Source: Trichoplax adhaerens (lineage: Eukaryota; Placozoa; Uniplacotomia; Trichoplacea; Trichoplacidae). Taken from it: 64,000 nt of DNA. Of this stretch, positions 27,531-39,495 are shown piece by piece. Under the pieces are notes generated by a model. That model did no database searches, had not been told where the DNA came from, and worked only from the letters and a program-made list of their open reading frames with translations. Both the position numbers and the translations under genes were made by a program. The stretch's first letter is position 1. Each line of letters begins with the position of its first letter. The DNA lies in assembly GCF_000150275.1 (NCBI RefSeq), contig NW_002060951.1:1436297-1500296 (forward strand), given 5' to 3'.

Positions 27531-27556
27531 GTCGGGACGGATTGAGGTTTTTGATG
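27299..27556. repeat. Perfect 54-bp inverted repeat with 150-bp spacer
   Basis: The left arm at 27299-27352 (starting CATCAAAAACCTCAATCC) is matched base for base by the reverse complement of 27503-27556. The spacer (27353-27502) is itself rich in GTACTGTAC-type palindromes, so the whole unit could form a long hairpin. No transposase frame and no obvious target-site duplication were seen. It may be a foldback element or a palindromic amplification product. Confidence 0.85.
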
Positions 27557-28166
27557 CCCATGAAGCATCATGGGACGGTGCGGTCCATGTGATTCTTCCT
27601 CCTTTACTTCTTTTCTAGCGGAATTTCTTCAAGGTAGGAATGGCTGATGAAAATGTGATAATTCTTCAAAATTCTTCACTTCGTCATAATAATCTTGATA
27701 ATTTATAGTTTTAAACGGTGTATTAGATTATTTGTTATATAGAGGTTAATTCTTTACTTGCTTTTAACGTCCCGTAAGACTTTTATTCCACAAACTTTCC
27801 ACTCGTTTCCGTCCATTTGCACGCTAAAATTGAAATAACCCTATCACTGGGTTGAGTCCAGTACAGTACTACAATTTTCCCTATATAACATCTACAGTAT
27901 AGCACGTCGTCATGGCACGGGCACTAGCGTTCCTGTAAAACATGGCTATCATGTGCGCGTTCGTATTTTATGCAAGAGACTTATAAGTAATTGATGTTCT
28001 AGCCGTTGTAGTTCAGCTTAGCGTAGAGATAATGCTCTGGAAATCAACGGAGATGATTAGTGTTATTCTGTGAAGATAGAGTCCTCAACGTTAGTTTACT
28101 AACACTAATCGAAGTGTTTGTATATTATTTTTTAGTCTTTAAAATTCCATCCTTGCCCAATCTAAA

Positions 28167-30014
28167 ATGGTCAGGGAAGACAGAGCAACTTGGAAGAGTA
28201 ACTATTTCATTAGGCTCATCGTAAGTATTTCAACATCTTGGCATAAAATAATGTTCGCTACTTTGGCAGCAATTTATTAATAGCAGTGGAAGACTGTATT
28301 TGCTAGCGCGCTTAAGACGTGGCTTTGTACGATTAGTTGTTCAAAAATTGCAATATTCTTTTTGCAGAATTTACTTGATGAGTTCCCAAGAGTCTTCATT
28401 GTCAACGTTGACAATGTTGGCTCAAATCAAATGCAACAGATTCGCATTAGCCTTCGTGGTCATGCCGGTAAGTTGAATTTAATATTACTAATCTTATTTC
28501 TCATGATGATATCTAGGCCGCACATATATTGTGAAACAGTATTGGAAAAATTTTCATAATACCTTTCAATTGATATTCACAGAAGTTCTCATGGGAAAGA
28601 ATACTATGATCCGCAAGGCTATTCGAGGACATATGAACAATAATCCCAACCTTGAAAAGTAATTACGCGACTTTCTACGATAGAATTGACTTGTGTTGTA
28701 CAATTAACCATTGTACTAAATCTATATCACATAGCTTGCTGACTCACATTCGTGGTAATGTTGGATTCGTATTCACCAAGGAGAATCTAAATGATATACG
28801 TGACAAGATTCTTGCAAACAAGGTACTTGCTACATTAATTGCGTTACATGTGTTATAATCATGATTAGAGTTATTTACTAGGCTGGTACAACTAATACAC
28901 GTTATTTAATTACAGGTTGCTGCACCAGCTAAAGCAGGAGCATTGGCACCTATCGATGTATTCCTTGATCCTCAAAATACTGGACTCGGACCGGAGAAAA
29001 CGTCTTTCTTCCAGGCTTTAACAATCCCGACTAAGATTTCCAGAGGAACCATCGAAATTTTGGTAAAAAAAATAAAGACAATAGGATAAATTTGGATCAT
29101 CAGTGGTTAGTATATTGGTCACATCTATAACAGCTTAACCTTTCTCATTCTAGAATAAAGTTCACTTGATCAAGAAGGACGAGAAAGTTGGAGCTTCTGA
29201 AGCTACGTTACTGAATATGTTGAAGGTTTCTCCCTTTACATACGGTCTAAAAATTTTGAAAAGTAAGTATTGGAACGTTCTTCTGCTAGCTAGTGTCTTA
29301 TAAAACTTGTAATACTTTATATAATCTACTTTGCACTAATTGATTACAATTTATAGTCTATGATGAAGGCAGCATATATGATCCAGCTGTACTGGATATT
29401 ACTGATGATGATATCGTTAAGAAATTTCTTCAGGTAGGTATTGTATATACATACAGTATAATTACAGTATCCAGTATATCACTGTTGTAATCAGCCCAAA
29501 GCACCTATTCGAATTGCATTTGGATTACACTATTATGATTGATATACAATTTGCAAAATCGCTGATGTAGGGTGTTCAACATGTTGCTGCTGTAAGTTTG
29601 CAAATTGGTTATCCAACTACGGTTTCAGTGCCACATTCGATCATAAATGGGTTTAAGGTAAATTTTGTTAGTTTGATTTTATAAGATTGAAGTTATTAAC
29701 GTTTGGATTTGATACATATTTTTTTCTATAGAATGTACTTGCTGTGGCTGTCGAGACCGACATCAACTTCCCTGAAGCTGAGAAAGTATGTAAATAAGTG
29801 TATACATTACATTGCTGTTTGATAGGCTTTGTATTGAGAATATTTTTCAATATACTTTTAGGCCAAAGCATTTTTAGCCGATCCAAGTGCATTTATTGTT
29901 GCTGCACCTGTTGCAGCAGCTGGTGAAGCTGAAGAAGCAAAACCCGCTAAGGAAGAAAAGCAAGAAGAAGAAGAAGAATCTGATGATGATATGGGCTTTG
30001 GACTTTTCGATTAG
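28167..30014 (+). CDS. RPLP0: 60S acidic ribosomal protein P0 (uL10)
   Basis: Stalk-base protein of the large ribosomal subunit. It binds 28S rRNA and carries the P1/P2 dimers that recruit translation GTPases. Ten exons: 28167-28220, 28368-28467, 28583-28658, 28735-28822, 28916-29062, 29154-29262, 29357-29433, 29571-29657, 29732-29785, 29862-30014; phases agree and give 314 aa, close to the usual 317 in mammals. Recognisable family stretches include [65 protein letters not shown] and IGYPTV. The acidic C-terminal tail ends in [10 protein letters not shown], the conserved peptide that contacts elongation factors, preceded by a short Ala-rich hinge. The start codon is fixed by [14 protein letters not shown], typical of the N terminus. 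An AATAAA lies 55 bases after the stop. It converges with the minus-strand gene on its right. Confidence 0.98.
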
Positions 30015-30068
30015 TTCTTAAAATTGTGTAAGATGTACACATACTTTGTGTATTTGATTCGAACTGAT

Positions 30069-30074
30069 AATAAA
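30069..30074 (+). terminator. Polyadenylation signal AATAAA of RPLP0
   Basis: A canonical AATAAA 55 bases downstream of the RPLP0 stop codon on the coding strand, the expected place for a compact ribosomal-protein gene. Confidence 0.7.
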
Positions 30075-30079
30075 AAGTC

Positions 30080-31290
30080 GTTGTAAAGATTTACGTTTAA
30101 CCACATAGTTTCTTCCTTTGCGTTGATGTTATTACTAGTTTAATAACTCGTTCAAAACTTTCATAGAATCATTTTACTTTATCAGAGATATTGCAATTAT
30201 AATGTTTATTAAACGTCAAAGTAGAAAAGTATTTTGCAAATGGTAGATATAGAGAAGTTTATTGCAACTGCAATAAGAATATAAGCATATACTATGATCA
30301 CTTGTAAATTTACTTTCACTGCAGTAGGTTTACTGTAGCAGAGCAAATTTAATCAGACGTTTTATAACATTTAATATATATGTATATATCTAATTAGACT
30401 TGATCTCTCGATTTGAGGTCGGCGTTGAAGCAAATTCAGTAGCAGTCTAATAAGAAATTGATACCCTAAGTAGAGTTACTTGTTTAGTATTCTAGTAAAT
30501 GGTCATCGCAGCACAGAATCAACCGCTATGATACGGCTTAGTTGTGTAAGTCAACAATTCATCAAGTAGCATATTTTAATGCTAGCAATGAAATATAAGG
30601 AACAAAAACGTTGGAATCATAAAAATTTTGTCATCCTTAACTGCTAAATAGGCTATCAATTACTCTTACTGTAAAATTTTTGTACTACTTGTACAACAAT
30701 CGCATAGCTTGCGTTATTATGTCGCTTATATTTAGCAAGAATAACATTCCCGCATGTCGAATTAATCATAGTGACGATAAAATGTTTTACTATGACATCT
30801 AATTAAAAACAAACAACTCTAAGACAATTCTTGGCATGCATAATGTAAATTATGTGGCAATGATTGTCAATCGATCAAAAATTTAAAAAAGCCTTATCTT
30901 ACTCAGTTAAAATTAGAAATTTAACTTTAAATTGATTAGCAGCGGAGCAGTGCCTTTGTACTTAACAAAACGTAAAAAAAGAAAATGGTCTTGCGCAATT
31001 AATTTTATGTGCTCAATGATTAGGAAATACTATCATATTACAATTATAATTATTTACGAAAGTGTAGCAACATTCGGAGTTCCCGGTCGATCGTTGTCGG
31101 CAAACTGTATTAGAGTTAGACATATGTATGTCGTACCCTCTAATACTACACTATCCAAATGAACAAATTAAGGAATGTGTCAGTTTGCCGACCGTACGAC
31201 TGTTAGCTTAAAGATTAGATTTAAAGTTGTAATTCAATATTATAAAAAGCTTTTTAGCTGCAAGTTTACTCATTCGTCATTGCTTGAGTG
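30080..31290. other. Convergent intergenic region between RPLP0 and the membrane-protein gene
   Basis: AT-rich 3' flank shared by two genes that point towards each other. I see no exon with recognisable sequence. The open frame at 30932-31162 has no domain motif. Confidence 0.5.
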
Positions 31291-34200
31291 TTAAACGGGT
31301 GGGATATCTTTCATTGATGTATTATCACCCGTTTGGCTTCTAAGAGATACACGAGATGGTGGTCTACTCTTGCGGCTTCGGAGTGAAGCTTGCGATTGTC
31401 GTATATTTGGCTGTGAACCAAGTAAGTTTTCAACATCTTGAGCACCACGCTGTATGGCTTGTCTTACTTTATCATCCATTCCAACAATTCCCATATCGCC
31501 AAATACCTATGGTATAGACACAGTTAAGAGTTAATTTTTATTATACCGACAATATGTATTTGTATACGATATAGATTATCATAAATATCTATTAATTAAA
31601 AGGTCTAATTTTAGTTCACTTAAATATTATTACTTGCAACGAGTGTAAAATTAAATTTAACAGACATATTAGAGCTGCAATGAAATTATTAATGTATTTA
31701 TTTAGCAGCCTTGTTAACTCCGAAGACTGATCCAGATTCGTAATTTGAATCAATTTATATAAGTTACTCGTACTGAAGCTATCAATGGAAATAGTTCTCA
31801 AATACGACGATTTCATCAATAATTATATACAGGCAATCATTACCTCTACAATAGCACCGTCTGGTAGTCTAAGAAAATGCCTGTATAACTCTCGGAGTCC
31901 ATCCAAATGTAACGAATGAATGGACAAATGAGTTGTAGTTTCTCTCTTTCCCTTGTCTGTCGATTCTATTACCTCTCCCCATTCATTCTCTTCCATCTAT
32001 TTATTCCAAATAGAGTTAGAAATGATTTATAATTACTTACTATGACATTATTTAGTTCAACTTGATTATTATCAATCTAAACCTAAGAAATGTATGGTGA
32101 AAACTGTATATTATACGTAACCTACTATGTGCGATTATGGTAAAAAATAGGTTTGTGATACTAAAAACGATTGTGTTAAATGTTTACCTGCTCTTCTTCC
32201 CAAACGTAATCGTAAACGGCAACTTTTCTACGTTCACCCTCTTCACCTCTCCATTTCTCTGCTTTTCTACAGATGAAATTTAATTCTTCATTGGAGATTT
32301 CAAGGTCATGGGGAATGAAGAAATCTCCAGGACCGCCATGTAAACGCTGATAGACATCTAACATTCTACCGTTATTATGGAGTCGTAAAAAGTACATGTA
32401 TAAAATAGCACATCCAATGAAAATGGTGAAAATATATAAGAAACTAGTCAGCAATATGCCGACCGCACCACTCTGCTGTAAGTTGAGGAAATGATTATAT
32501 AACTTGAATGCATCGCCTACAGGTGTTACGACTGATTTTGATCCAATTAAAGTTCCATTGACATAATTGCCGCCAATTTGTTCGATTTTACTTGAAAATC
32601 GGCCGGTAGCACAATCCACAATTAGGATAAGGAGAGGATCAAGTATAGTTTCAATACCAAAGGCAATAGTAAATTTAGATCCTAAACTTGGAAAGCTTCC
32701 AAATATACGCTGTGATGCCCAACTTGAAATGACCAAAAGTATAAATATAACGATGTCGGTCCCAGGTCCAAATAAAACAACTAACATCTCTTGACGCGTA
32801 TGCAGCAAGGAATCTTGATAGGTTAAGGTAACAGTATAGGGCTTGAATTCGAACCTAGTATTATTAACATGCAAGTAAGAGATATGCAATAAATTAATTG
32901 AAACGCAAAATGTACAAAAAAATTTTCACTAATAAGGATATAAGGTAAAATATAAATTGTAAATATTTATAATAATTACAGCAAATCCAATATTTCTTTA
33001 TACCTGCTCGGAAATATGCTTAGCCATGTAATGATATAAACATATTGCCCGATGTAATGGGCATACATTCTGGCAAAGAATACCAATATGAACATAACGA
33101 ACATTACCCAAAATTCTCTGGATCGCCATTGTGATAAACCCAACTCTGCCAGGAACTGTCTACCAACATAATCCATTTTTTCATTAGAATCTTGATCTGG
33201 TCTGGCTTTGTTCGAAAATGGAGTTCTATACATGAAATAAAGTAAATATGAGAATAACAGGGTACAATCGGTGATTTCCCTAATCACCTTAACTAATAAA
33301 CTGCCAAATGTAATGGTATAGTTTTTACTTAATCTCATTAATCGTATTTTCAGATTTTATTTGTGAATTTTATTAATCACGTACTGTACAGCCATGGTAT
33401 GCTGTTCCAGTTCTTCTTGATACGTTAGCTTTCGCTTTTGCATAGTCCTAAGAATTTGTGTTTTAGGCAACATGGTGTAATACTTTCGAGCGTAGACATC
33501 GATGGGATTATTGAGATGCCTCTGTTACATTTGCATAAGGTACAAGTTAACTCGAGGGATTAATAACAGGCACAAAAAATGTTCTTATAAAGTTGTAGAG
33601 ATAGTCTAACCTTGTAGTATAATCCTGGCTCTCCTGGTATAGGCTGAAAATCTTCATCTTTATTCTGCATGAAGGTTTCATCTATATCACTTTCGTCATC
33701 GGAGTCATCATCTTTCTCACTGGCTGTGCCTTCCAATAATTTTCTTGACATTACAACAGATGTTGGATCTGTTTGGAAGCCACTCTTACCTATTTTGCCG
33801 ACACGCTTTGATAAAATATGTTTCATAAATAAAGAAAGTCATTGATTAGTTGTGTTTATATCTGTATATGTCAATATCGCAAGCGTTGATTGTAATAGCT
33901 ATAATTTTTGATTTCAAATAATATTAACCTTTTCATCTGCTTGGTCATTTTTATTATCTTTGCTATCAGATCCAGTAGAGATAGCACTTATCAAACTATC
34001 TCGTCTTGACTCTCCATCTGTTTGTAGGTTAACACGAGATCCAAAGACAGGCTTTTCTCCGTCTTTAGTTTCTTCAACAACTCGTGTACGGTCAGGGAAA
34101 GCAATCATGTTGGAACTAAATTGTAACTCTACTTCATATTCCTTTTGGCCCGCCAAGTATCTACGAGCATAAATTTAGAGACGATTTGGATATATTTTGA

Positions 34201-37200
34201 AACGGAACGAGCATTAGTTGCTGTTACTAATAAGTTAATTGAGTCATAGTTTTTAGTAACTTAATATTAAAATTGTAGCAATTAGTCGCAATACGTTAAA
34301 TGTGCAATTACGATACCTTGGTAGCTTGATAACTTCAAAATAAATGTTACCCAGCCAATAATCGATGTCGTGAGTTAACAAGGCTTCAATTTTGGTATGT
34401 TTGTCAATACTTGGATCAACGTCACCCCTGATAAGGGGGCACTTATACCTAAGATAAAAATATAAGGTACATTAGCAAAGTCTAGAAGGACCTATGGTAA
34501 TATAAAAGTATACTGAACTTATTAAATGCAGCTTGCGAAGATTAGACAAAAATTTTAGATAATTTTCTAGATTTTAAAGCAGAATACTAATGAATATTTG
34601 ACTATCGGTTTATTCGGAGAACCACAATGATGAAAAAATATTTGGGCTCCATGCTTATCACTACAATAACTTTAATATTGTGTAACGGTGTAGTTGATAT
34701 TACCTTCCTTCGATAATGTTAAATTTAGCATCACAGATTGGGAAACATCCCCATCCAACAACCCGATCAACTGGTGTTACTTCACCACGGAGAATGAATA
34801 GCTCAAAGACCAATATCATACCAGGGCGTACATCGGGCTTCGATGGACACACCGTGAAGACGCTTTGATTGAACTAGTAATCGAAGTTATATATAATATA
34901 TAAGTTACTATATGCATCAATTTCTAGCTTTAATTTTTTACTTCGTTTACAGTAATATGCTAACCTTCATATCGACATTGAAGAAGTTCCCATCATGAGA
35001 AACTGGAAGCGTTGCACCACCCCATTGTTGGCCTTTTAGGTTTGACCAACGAAGAACATGGCCACCTAATCGATCATACATGGATACCATAACGACATAT
35101 CGCCCGACTAATAATTGAAGAAATAATTGATATGAATGATTATCCGTAGATTAAGTATGTAGAAATGGTCAGTAATGAAGCGAAAGAATTCGTAACAAAT
35201 GAAATTATGAAGTCTGTACCAGGTAATTTGTCTTTGATAGCTCGTACACATTTAACCTTAACTTGGATTGGTTGGGGAGTTTTATCCCAATCGACTTTCC
35301 AACGGCGTCCTTTACTACCTCCATAAGCATTATCAGCCATAATTAAATCTCCATAAAGTGTCTAGGAGTATAGTACAAGTAAGAAGAAAAATTAATTTAT
35401 GAGAAATAACGAAGGACTTACACCTCTAATCTATAATAATGCGGTGATTGAAATTAACTGTAAGACACAGCTATTTTTTCATAACGAAAAATGGCAGACA
35501 CAGACGACTGTGTTACATTTAAACATATTCACAATAAATTTACATATCTAATAACCTTAACTTCACCCTTGCGTCTTTCTAATGCAGTCATAAGTTGATT
35601 TTCAGCGCGCTTAAATGATTTATGTAAATGATCTTGTTGTATACGATTCATTTGCAAATTGGCTGCCTGTTAAGTTAAGAGAACCTCGATTATGTTAGCT
35701 ATGTTGTAATGTAACGAAGTTAAACAAGTAATTAACAGCAATTTGTAAGATATAAAGTATTATACCTCTCGTTTTCGAACAGATTTTTGCTTTTCCTTAA
35801 TATATTTGACGACATTCTTCTTTGCGCCTTCTTCTTTTAATAGAATTTCTTCTTGTAATTTCTTTTGCATTGTAGCCTGTTGTTGTTGATACTCTATATG
35901 CTCAGCTTTAAGTCTCATCTCTTCTTCCTGTTAATAAATACCATAAAATTAAGTTACAAAGACTAATTTCATTTAAAAACTTATATTTGCAACAGATAGT
36001 TAAAAGTAAATGCGGCACCCTTACAGAATCCTACATTACTATCCTAAGATATTTAGTGAAAAATTTTCAGCACCTGTATTTCTTCAAGGGACACTTTGCC
36101 AATCATTAGTACATCATCTTGTACCTCTCGCTCGAAATTATCCACATATGGTTCAAACTCTTCATCAATTAATTTTGTTTTTAATTCACTAATTTTTTTG
36201 TAATTTTCTTGCAGTTCTGGGCGAGCGAATAGAGTTGGTGGTTCAGCTGTGCTTTCCAGCTCGGTTTCGCCACTTTCTATAGCTCCCATCAATTTATCCA
36301 AATTCATTACTTCTGGATTATTTTCTGGTGGAACTAAGTACAAGAGTTACATAACATATTAGAGATCATTCGAAAAGATTTCGACGTAGATATGTAAAGT
36401 AAAGATTATTTTGAATTTTCTGGCACAAATGTTTTGTTGAAGGAATTATCAACTAGCCCGTTTCAAATATTTACCATATTGTGGTAGCTCATCCCTAGGA
36501 ATATTGCCATATTTCTGTGTGATTTCGCCAAGATCGGGAGACATGTAGGGAATTTCTTCAATAGCTAAAAATATATAATTCAAATTATCACTATGTTTAC
36601 ACGATATGCTACACTGTTTTATTATATTCATAATCATACTAATTGCGGTATCTTTCGGTGTATTAGGATCGCTGTTTTCTTCATTGCTCTACGAATTATT
36701 TAATACAGAATATTAATTAAATACAGCATAGGTGAGTTATTTTTAAAAAGTTTAAGGATGGTATGAGATATGATTAATTCTATCGCTAATCTGAGCCAGT
36801 GAAGAATGGAAGTACAATCAAGAACAATATTTGTTGAAATATGGTCAATAAACCTGTTGATTCGATTCGGTAGCCGTGCTTTCTTGATCTGGCTTTGTGT
36901 TTGGCTCGTCCACTTTATCGATCGATTCAGCTTGTTTTTGAATGTTTTCGGTAGTTTCCGCTTCTTCAGGACGCACATTAGGCTGTTCTTGATTTACTTG
37001 ATTTACTATCTCTTCATTGGAATCCCCTGTAACACTTGCGCCGGGGCTATTTTGTTCCTTGTTCTCAGTAGTTTTCGCTTCTTCTGGCTGCACATTAGGC
37101 TGTTCTTCATTGACTTGATTTACTATCTCTTCATTGGAATCTCCTGTAATACTTGCGCCAGGGCTATTTTGTTCATTGTTCTCGGTAGTTTTCGCTTCTT

Positions 37201-37558
37201 CTGGCTGCACATTAGGATGTTCTCCATTGACTTGATTTACTATCTCTTCATTGGAATCTCCTGTAACACTTGCGCCAGGACTATTTTGTTCATTGTTCTC
37301 AGATATTGTCGGAGTTTCATCCGATACGGAGACGCCATTACCAGGCTCTAAAGTTGCTTCATCTTGAGTTGGTTGAGGTGTATTATCCTCTTGGATTTCA
37401 TTGCTGTTGGCATTGCTTTCGTCATTATTTTCTTCATTTGTTGGCGTATTTTCTTGTTGTGTTTCGGCAGCAGGGGTATCTTGATCCTGATTTGTTTGTT
37501 GTGTCTGCTGCTCGATTTCTTGTTCAGCTTTGCTCACATTATCTAAATTATCGGCCAT
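31291..37558 (-). CDS. Large multi-pass membrane protein with acidic repeats and coiled coil, unrecognised
   Basis: I do not recognise this protein. Exons (minus): 37558-36854, 36688-36640, 36564-36475, 36333-36074, 35927-35766, 35666-35556, 35361-35220, 35107-34965, 34873-34704, 34448-34317, 34160-33929, 33805-33611, 33521-33385, 33333-33004, 32854-32188, 31996-31844, 31506-31291. All phases agree and sum to about 1297 aa, which supports the model strongly. Order: a disordered Glu/Gln/Asn-rich N-terminus with three 39-residue repeats (90-206); a charged coiled-coil-like helix (about 370-460, many EEE and QQQ); a globular, beta-rich-looking region (about 470-660, including YVVMVSMYDRLGGHVLRWS and WGGATLPV) that could be a C2-like fold; an acidic Ser/Asp linker; then five or six membrane helices (about 850-1110); and a basic Ser/Arg-rich tail. 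There is no signal peptide, so the N-terminus is probably cytosolic. The layout recalls large ciliary membrane proteins, but that is a guess. It shares a 1.9-kb divergent upstream region with MTMR9. Confidence 0.85.
36941..37291 (-). repeat. Three tandem 117-bp coding repeats (39 aa each)
   Basis: Within exon 1 of the membrane-protein gene, residues 90-128, 129-167 and 168-206 are near-identical copies built around EQNSPGAS, GDSNEEIVNQVN and EQPNVQPEEA. The DNA copies are almost identical too, which points to recent duplication or gene conversion. The opposite strand is open across the block, producing a spurious frame at 36806-37351. Confidence 0.9.
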
Positions 37559-39495
37559 CTCTAGACCACGATAATACTTTAGTGTAAGGGTATAAACACG
37601 ATTGCGAGTTTACTGGCCTCGTCTTATATCGTCGATTAGAAATTTTGAAAATTTTGCGGAAAAAGTAAGGTTATCCAATGAGGTTCAAATAGCGTTAAGG
37701 AGTTTGAAAATTTGAGAAAATTTTTCCGATGAAATAGAGGAAACCGGATTTATTATTTTTTAACACGACGATTAAAAAAGTGTCGATCTCTAACACTATC
37801 TTGTATAATATAATATACAGTCGTGGGTATAGTTTATTGCTTTTATCTTGAGGCGCTGCATCTTATTTACGATCATGTCAAGCATTGTGCACTTCTCTTC
37901 GGACGTCACGGCGTTGCTAAGTTACACCGTTGACGTCATCCCATGATCTAACGATAAGTCATATACTGTAGAGTCTACCTGAAAAAGGTTCGGTTCGGTT
38001 CAATACCTTTATGGTCTATACAGACTATACTCATATGTCGAGATTTCAGCACTTTTTTACAGTAATAATAATATTATTATGTGCATGTGGAGTAAAATAC
38101 TACTAGTCAGGACTATTCAATTTATAAAATAAAAGAGAGTTAATTAATATACATGCAGTCATGTTACTGCAAACACTAAATAAGATCCAAGGCGTAAACT
38201 AGCCGAGCCGGACAGGGTAGGGCAAAGACAGTAGTGACCAGTGCTCCATACAATCCTAGCAGGTTGGTTAAAGCTTTGTACTTGAGACTTGAGTCAAATG
38301 TCGCTCCAAACTCCGATTGATATTTTTATGACGACAGGCGACTATTTCTTTACTCAAACGCCTCAAATGATGCTGTAACTATATGACCGTGGAGATTATG
38401 CATTTATGTATAAATATACAGCAATCAGGGATCTGGAAATGATCGTTCAGTAGACCGGAAATGTCGGTCTATTTTGTCAGTCATTTCAACTGCGGTCATC
38501 CAAATGAGCTGCACAAATGTGCGTGCGTTTTTTGACTGCTTAGTATTAGCGCTGTACCTAGCACAATCGACAGTACAGTACTCTACTCAGCATATGCTCA
38601 TTGCATTACAATCATTGAACAGTCACGGACGAGAAGGAGACCAGGACGGATCGCTGCCTCGGATGGATGGACTTTTTACCAAATGAGGTACTACCGAAAA
38701 ATGACTACTTAGTATGAATCTTCCGTGTCTGTTTTCTAAATCACTCGTATTCAATTTGAATAACATTCATGACTTAAAAGTGACTGCTTCCAAGCAGAGC
38801 TTAAGCAATGGAATACAATGTAATATTACTTACTTAATTTACTAAAAATCAGTCAATTGAGAATGGAGCGTCTGCATACTTCAATACTGTACACTACAGT
38901 GTACAGTACTCTCATAACGAAGTGTTTCGCTCAATATTTTGACGAGATACTGTACTGCAGGCCGAAAGCGCCTGTCCGTCCGAGAGTACTGTAATCAGTC
39001 CAAGTCCGTCTTCTAGTAGTCCATGGCATAGTACAGTACCAGGAAGGTTGTACTGTACTGTACAGTGTACAGTACTGTACCATGGTCGTCTCATACTGTA
39101 TACGGTACTGCACCGTACCGTACGATACCGTATACAGTCCTGCTGGAATTAAAGTGCCAGGGCTTATCGCGCCCCATTCTACTACCGTAGTACAGTACTA
39201 CGGTATCCACTCAGTGAACAAGCCTAAGGGTTTAGTCCAGGTGGTCCAGCCAAGTCCGCAATTTCAACTACATCAAGAGTTAGTCTGTAGTTCAACCTTT
39301 AGGGATTAATTATTTATTTATTTCCCTTCATGTGATTCTGATTGCAGTATTCAATAGTTGTGGATCAGTCAAGTGGGAAATCTATCCATCCTATACGTAA
39401 ATAGAATTGAAGCGATACTCTACCTCGGATTAAATCATTCTGTGCTATTTGATTTATTTCAGTCATCCAATCACTTTTCCATACAGTACATGATC
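37559..39495. promoter_or_regulatory. Divergent intergenic region between the membrane-protein gene and MTMR9
   Basis: The genes on either side point away from each other, so this 1.9-kb stretch must hold both promoters. No convincing TATA box or initiator was identified. The right half (about 38570-39210) is rich in TACTGTACAGTA palindromes, with tight clusters at about 38885-38910, 39030-39080 and 39085-39210. Open frames here (38474-38686, 38912-39113, 39082-39309) are by-products of the palindromes or chance. Confidence 0.55.
38880..39210. repeat. TACTGTACAGTA-type palindrome cluster upstream of MTMR9
   Basis: Clustered copies of GTACTGTACAGTAC and close variants (GTACGGTAC, ACCGTACCGTACG, TACCGTAGTACAGTACTACGGTA), many of them fully self-complementary. 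It is the same family as the 26.7-27.5 kb field and also lies in a gene's 5' flank. Confidence 0.8.

Noticed and set aside
26935-27571. Overlapping open frames of 65-169 codons on both strands
   Set aside because: They are rich in Tyr, Thr, Val and Gln from repeated TACTGTACAGTA and open on both strands because the unit is self-complementary. No domain or splice logic.
28468-28582. Possible C/D-box snoRNA in RPLP0 intron 2 (ATGATGA at about 28503)
   Set aside because: No CTGA D box or closing stem was found at a suitable distance.
36806-37351. 181-codon plus-strand open frame
   Set aside because: It is the exact antisense of the 39-residue repeat exon of the membrane-protein gene; the hydrophobic repeats are the mirror of the acidic ones.
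38912-39309. Open frames upstream of MTMR9
   Set aside because: They run through the palindrome cluster and have no recognisable protein sequence.
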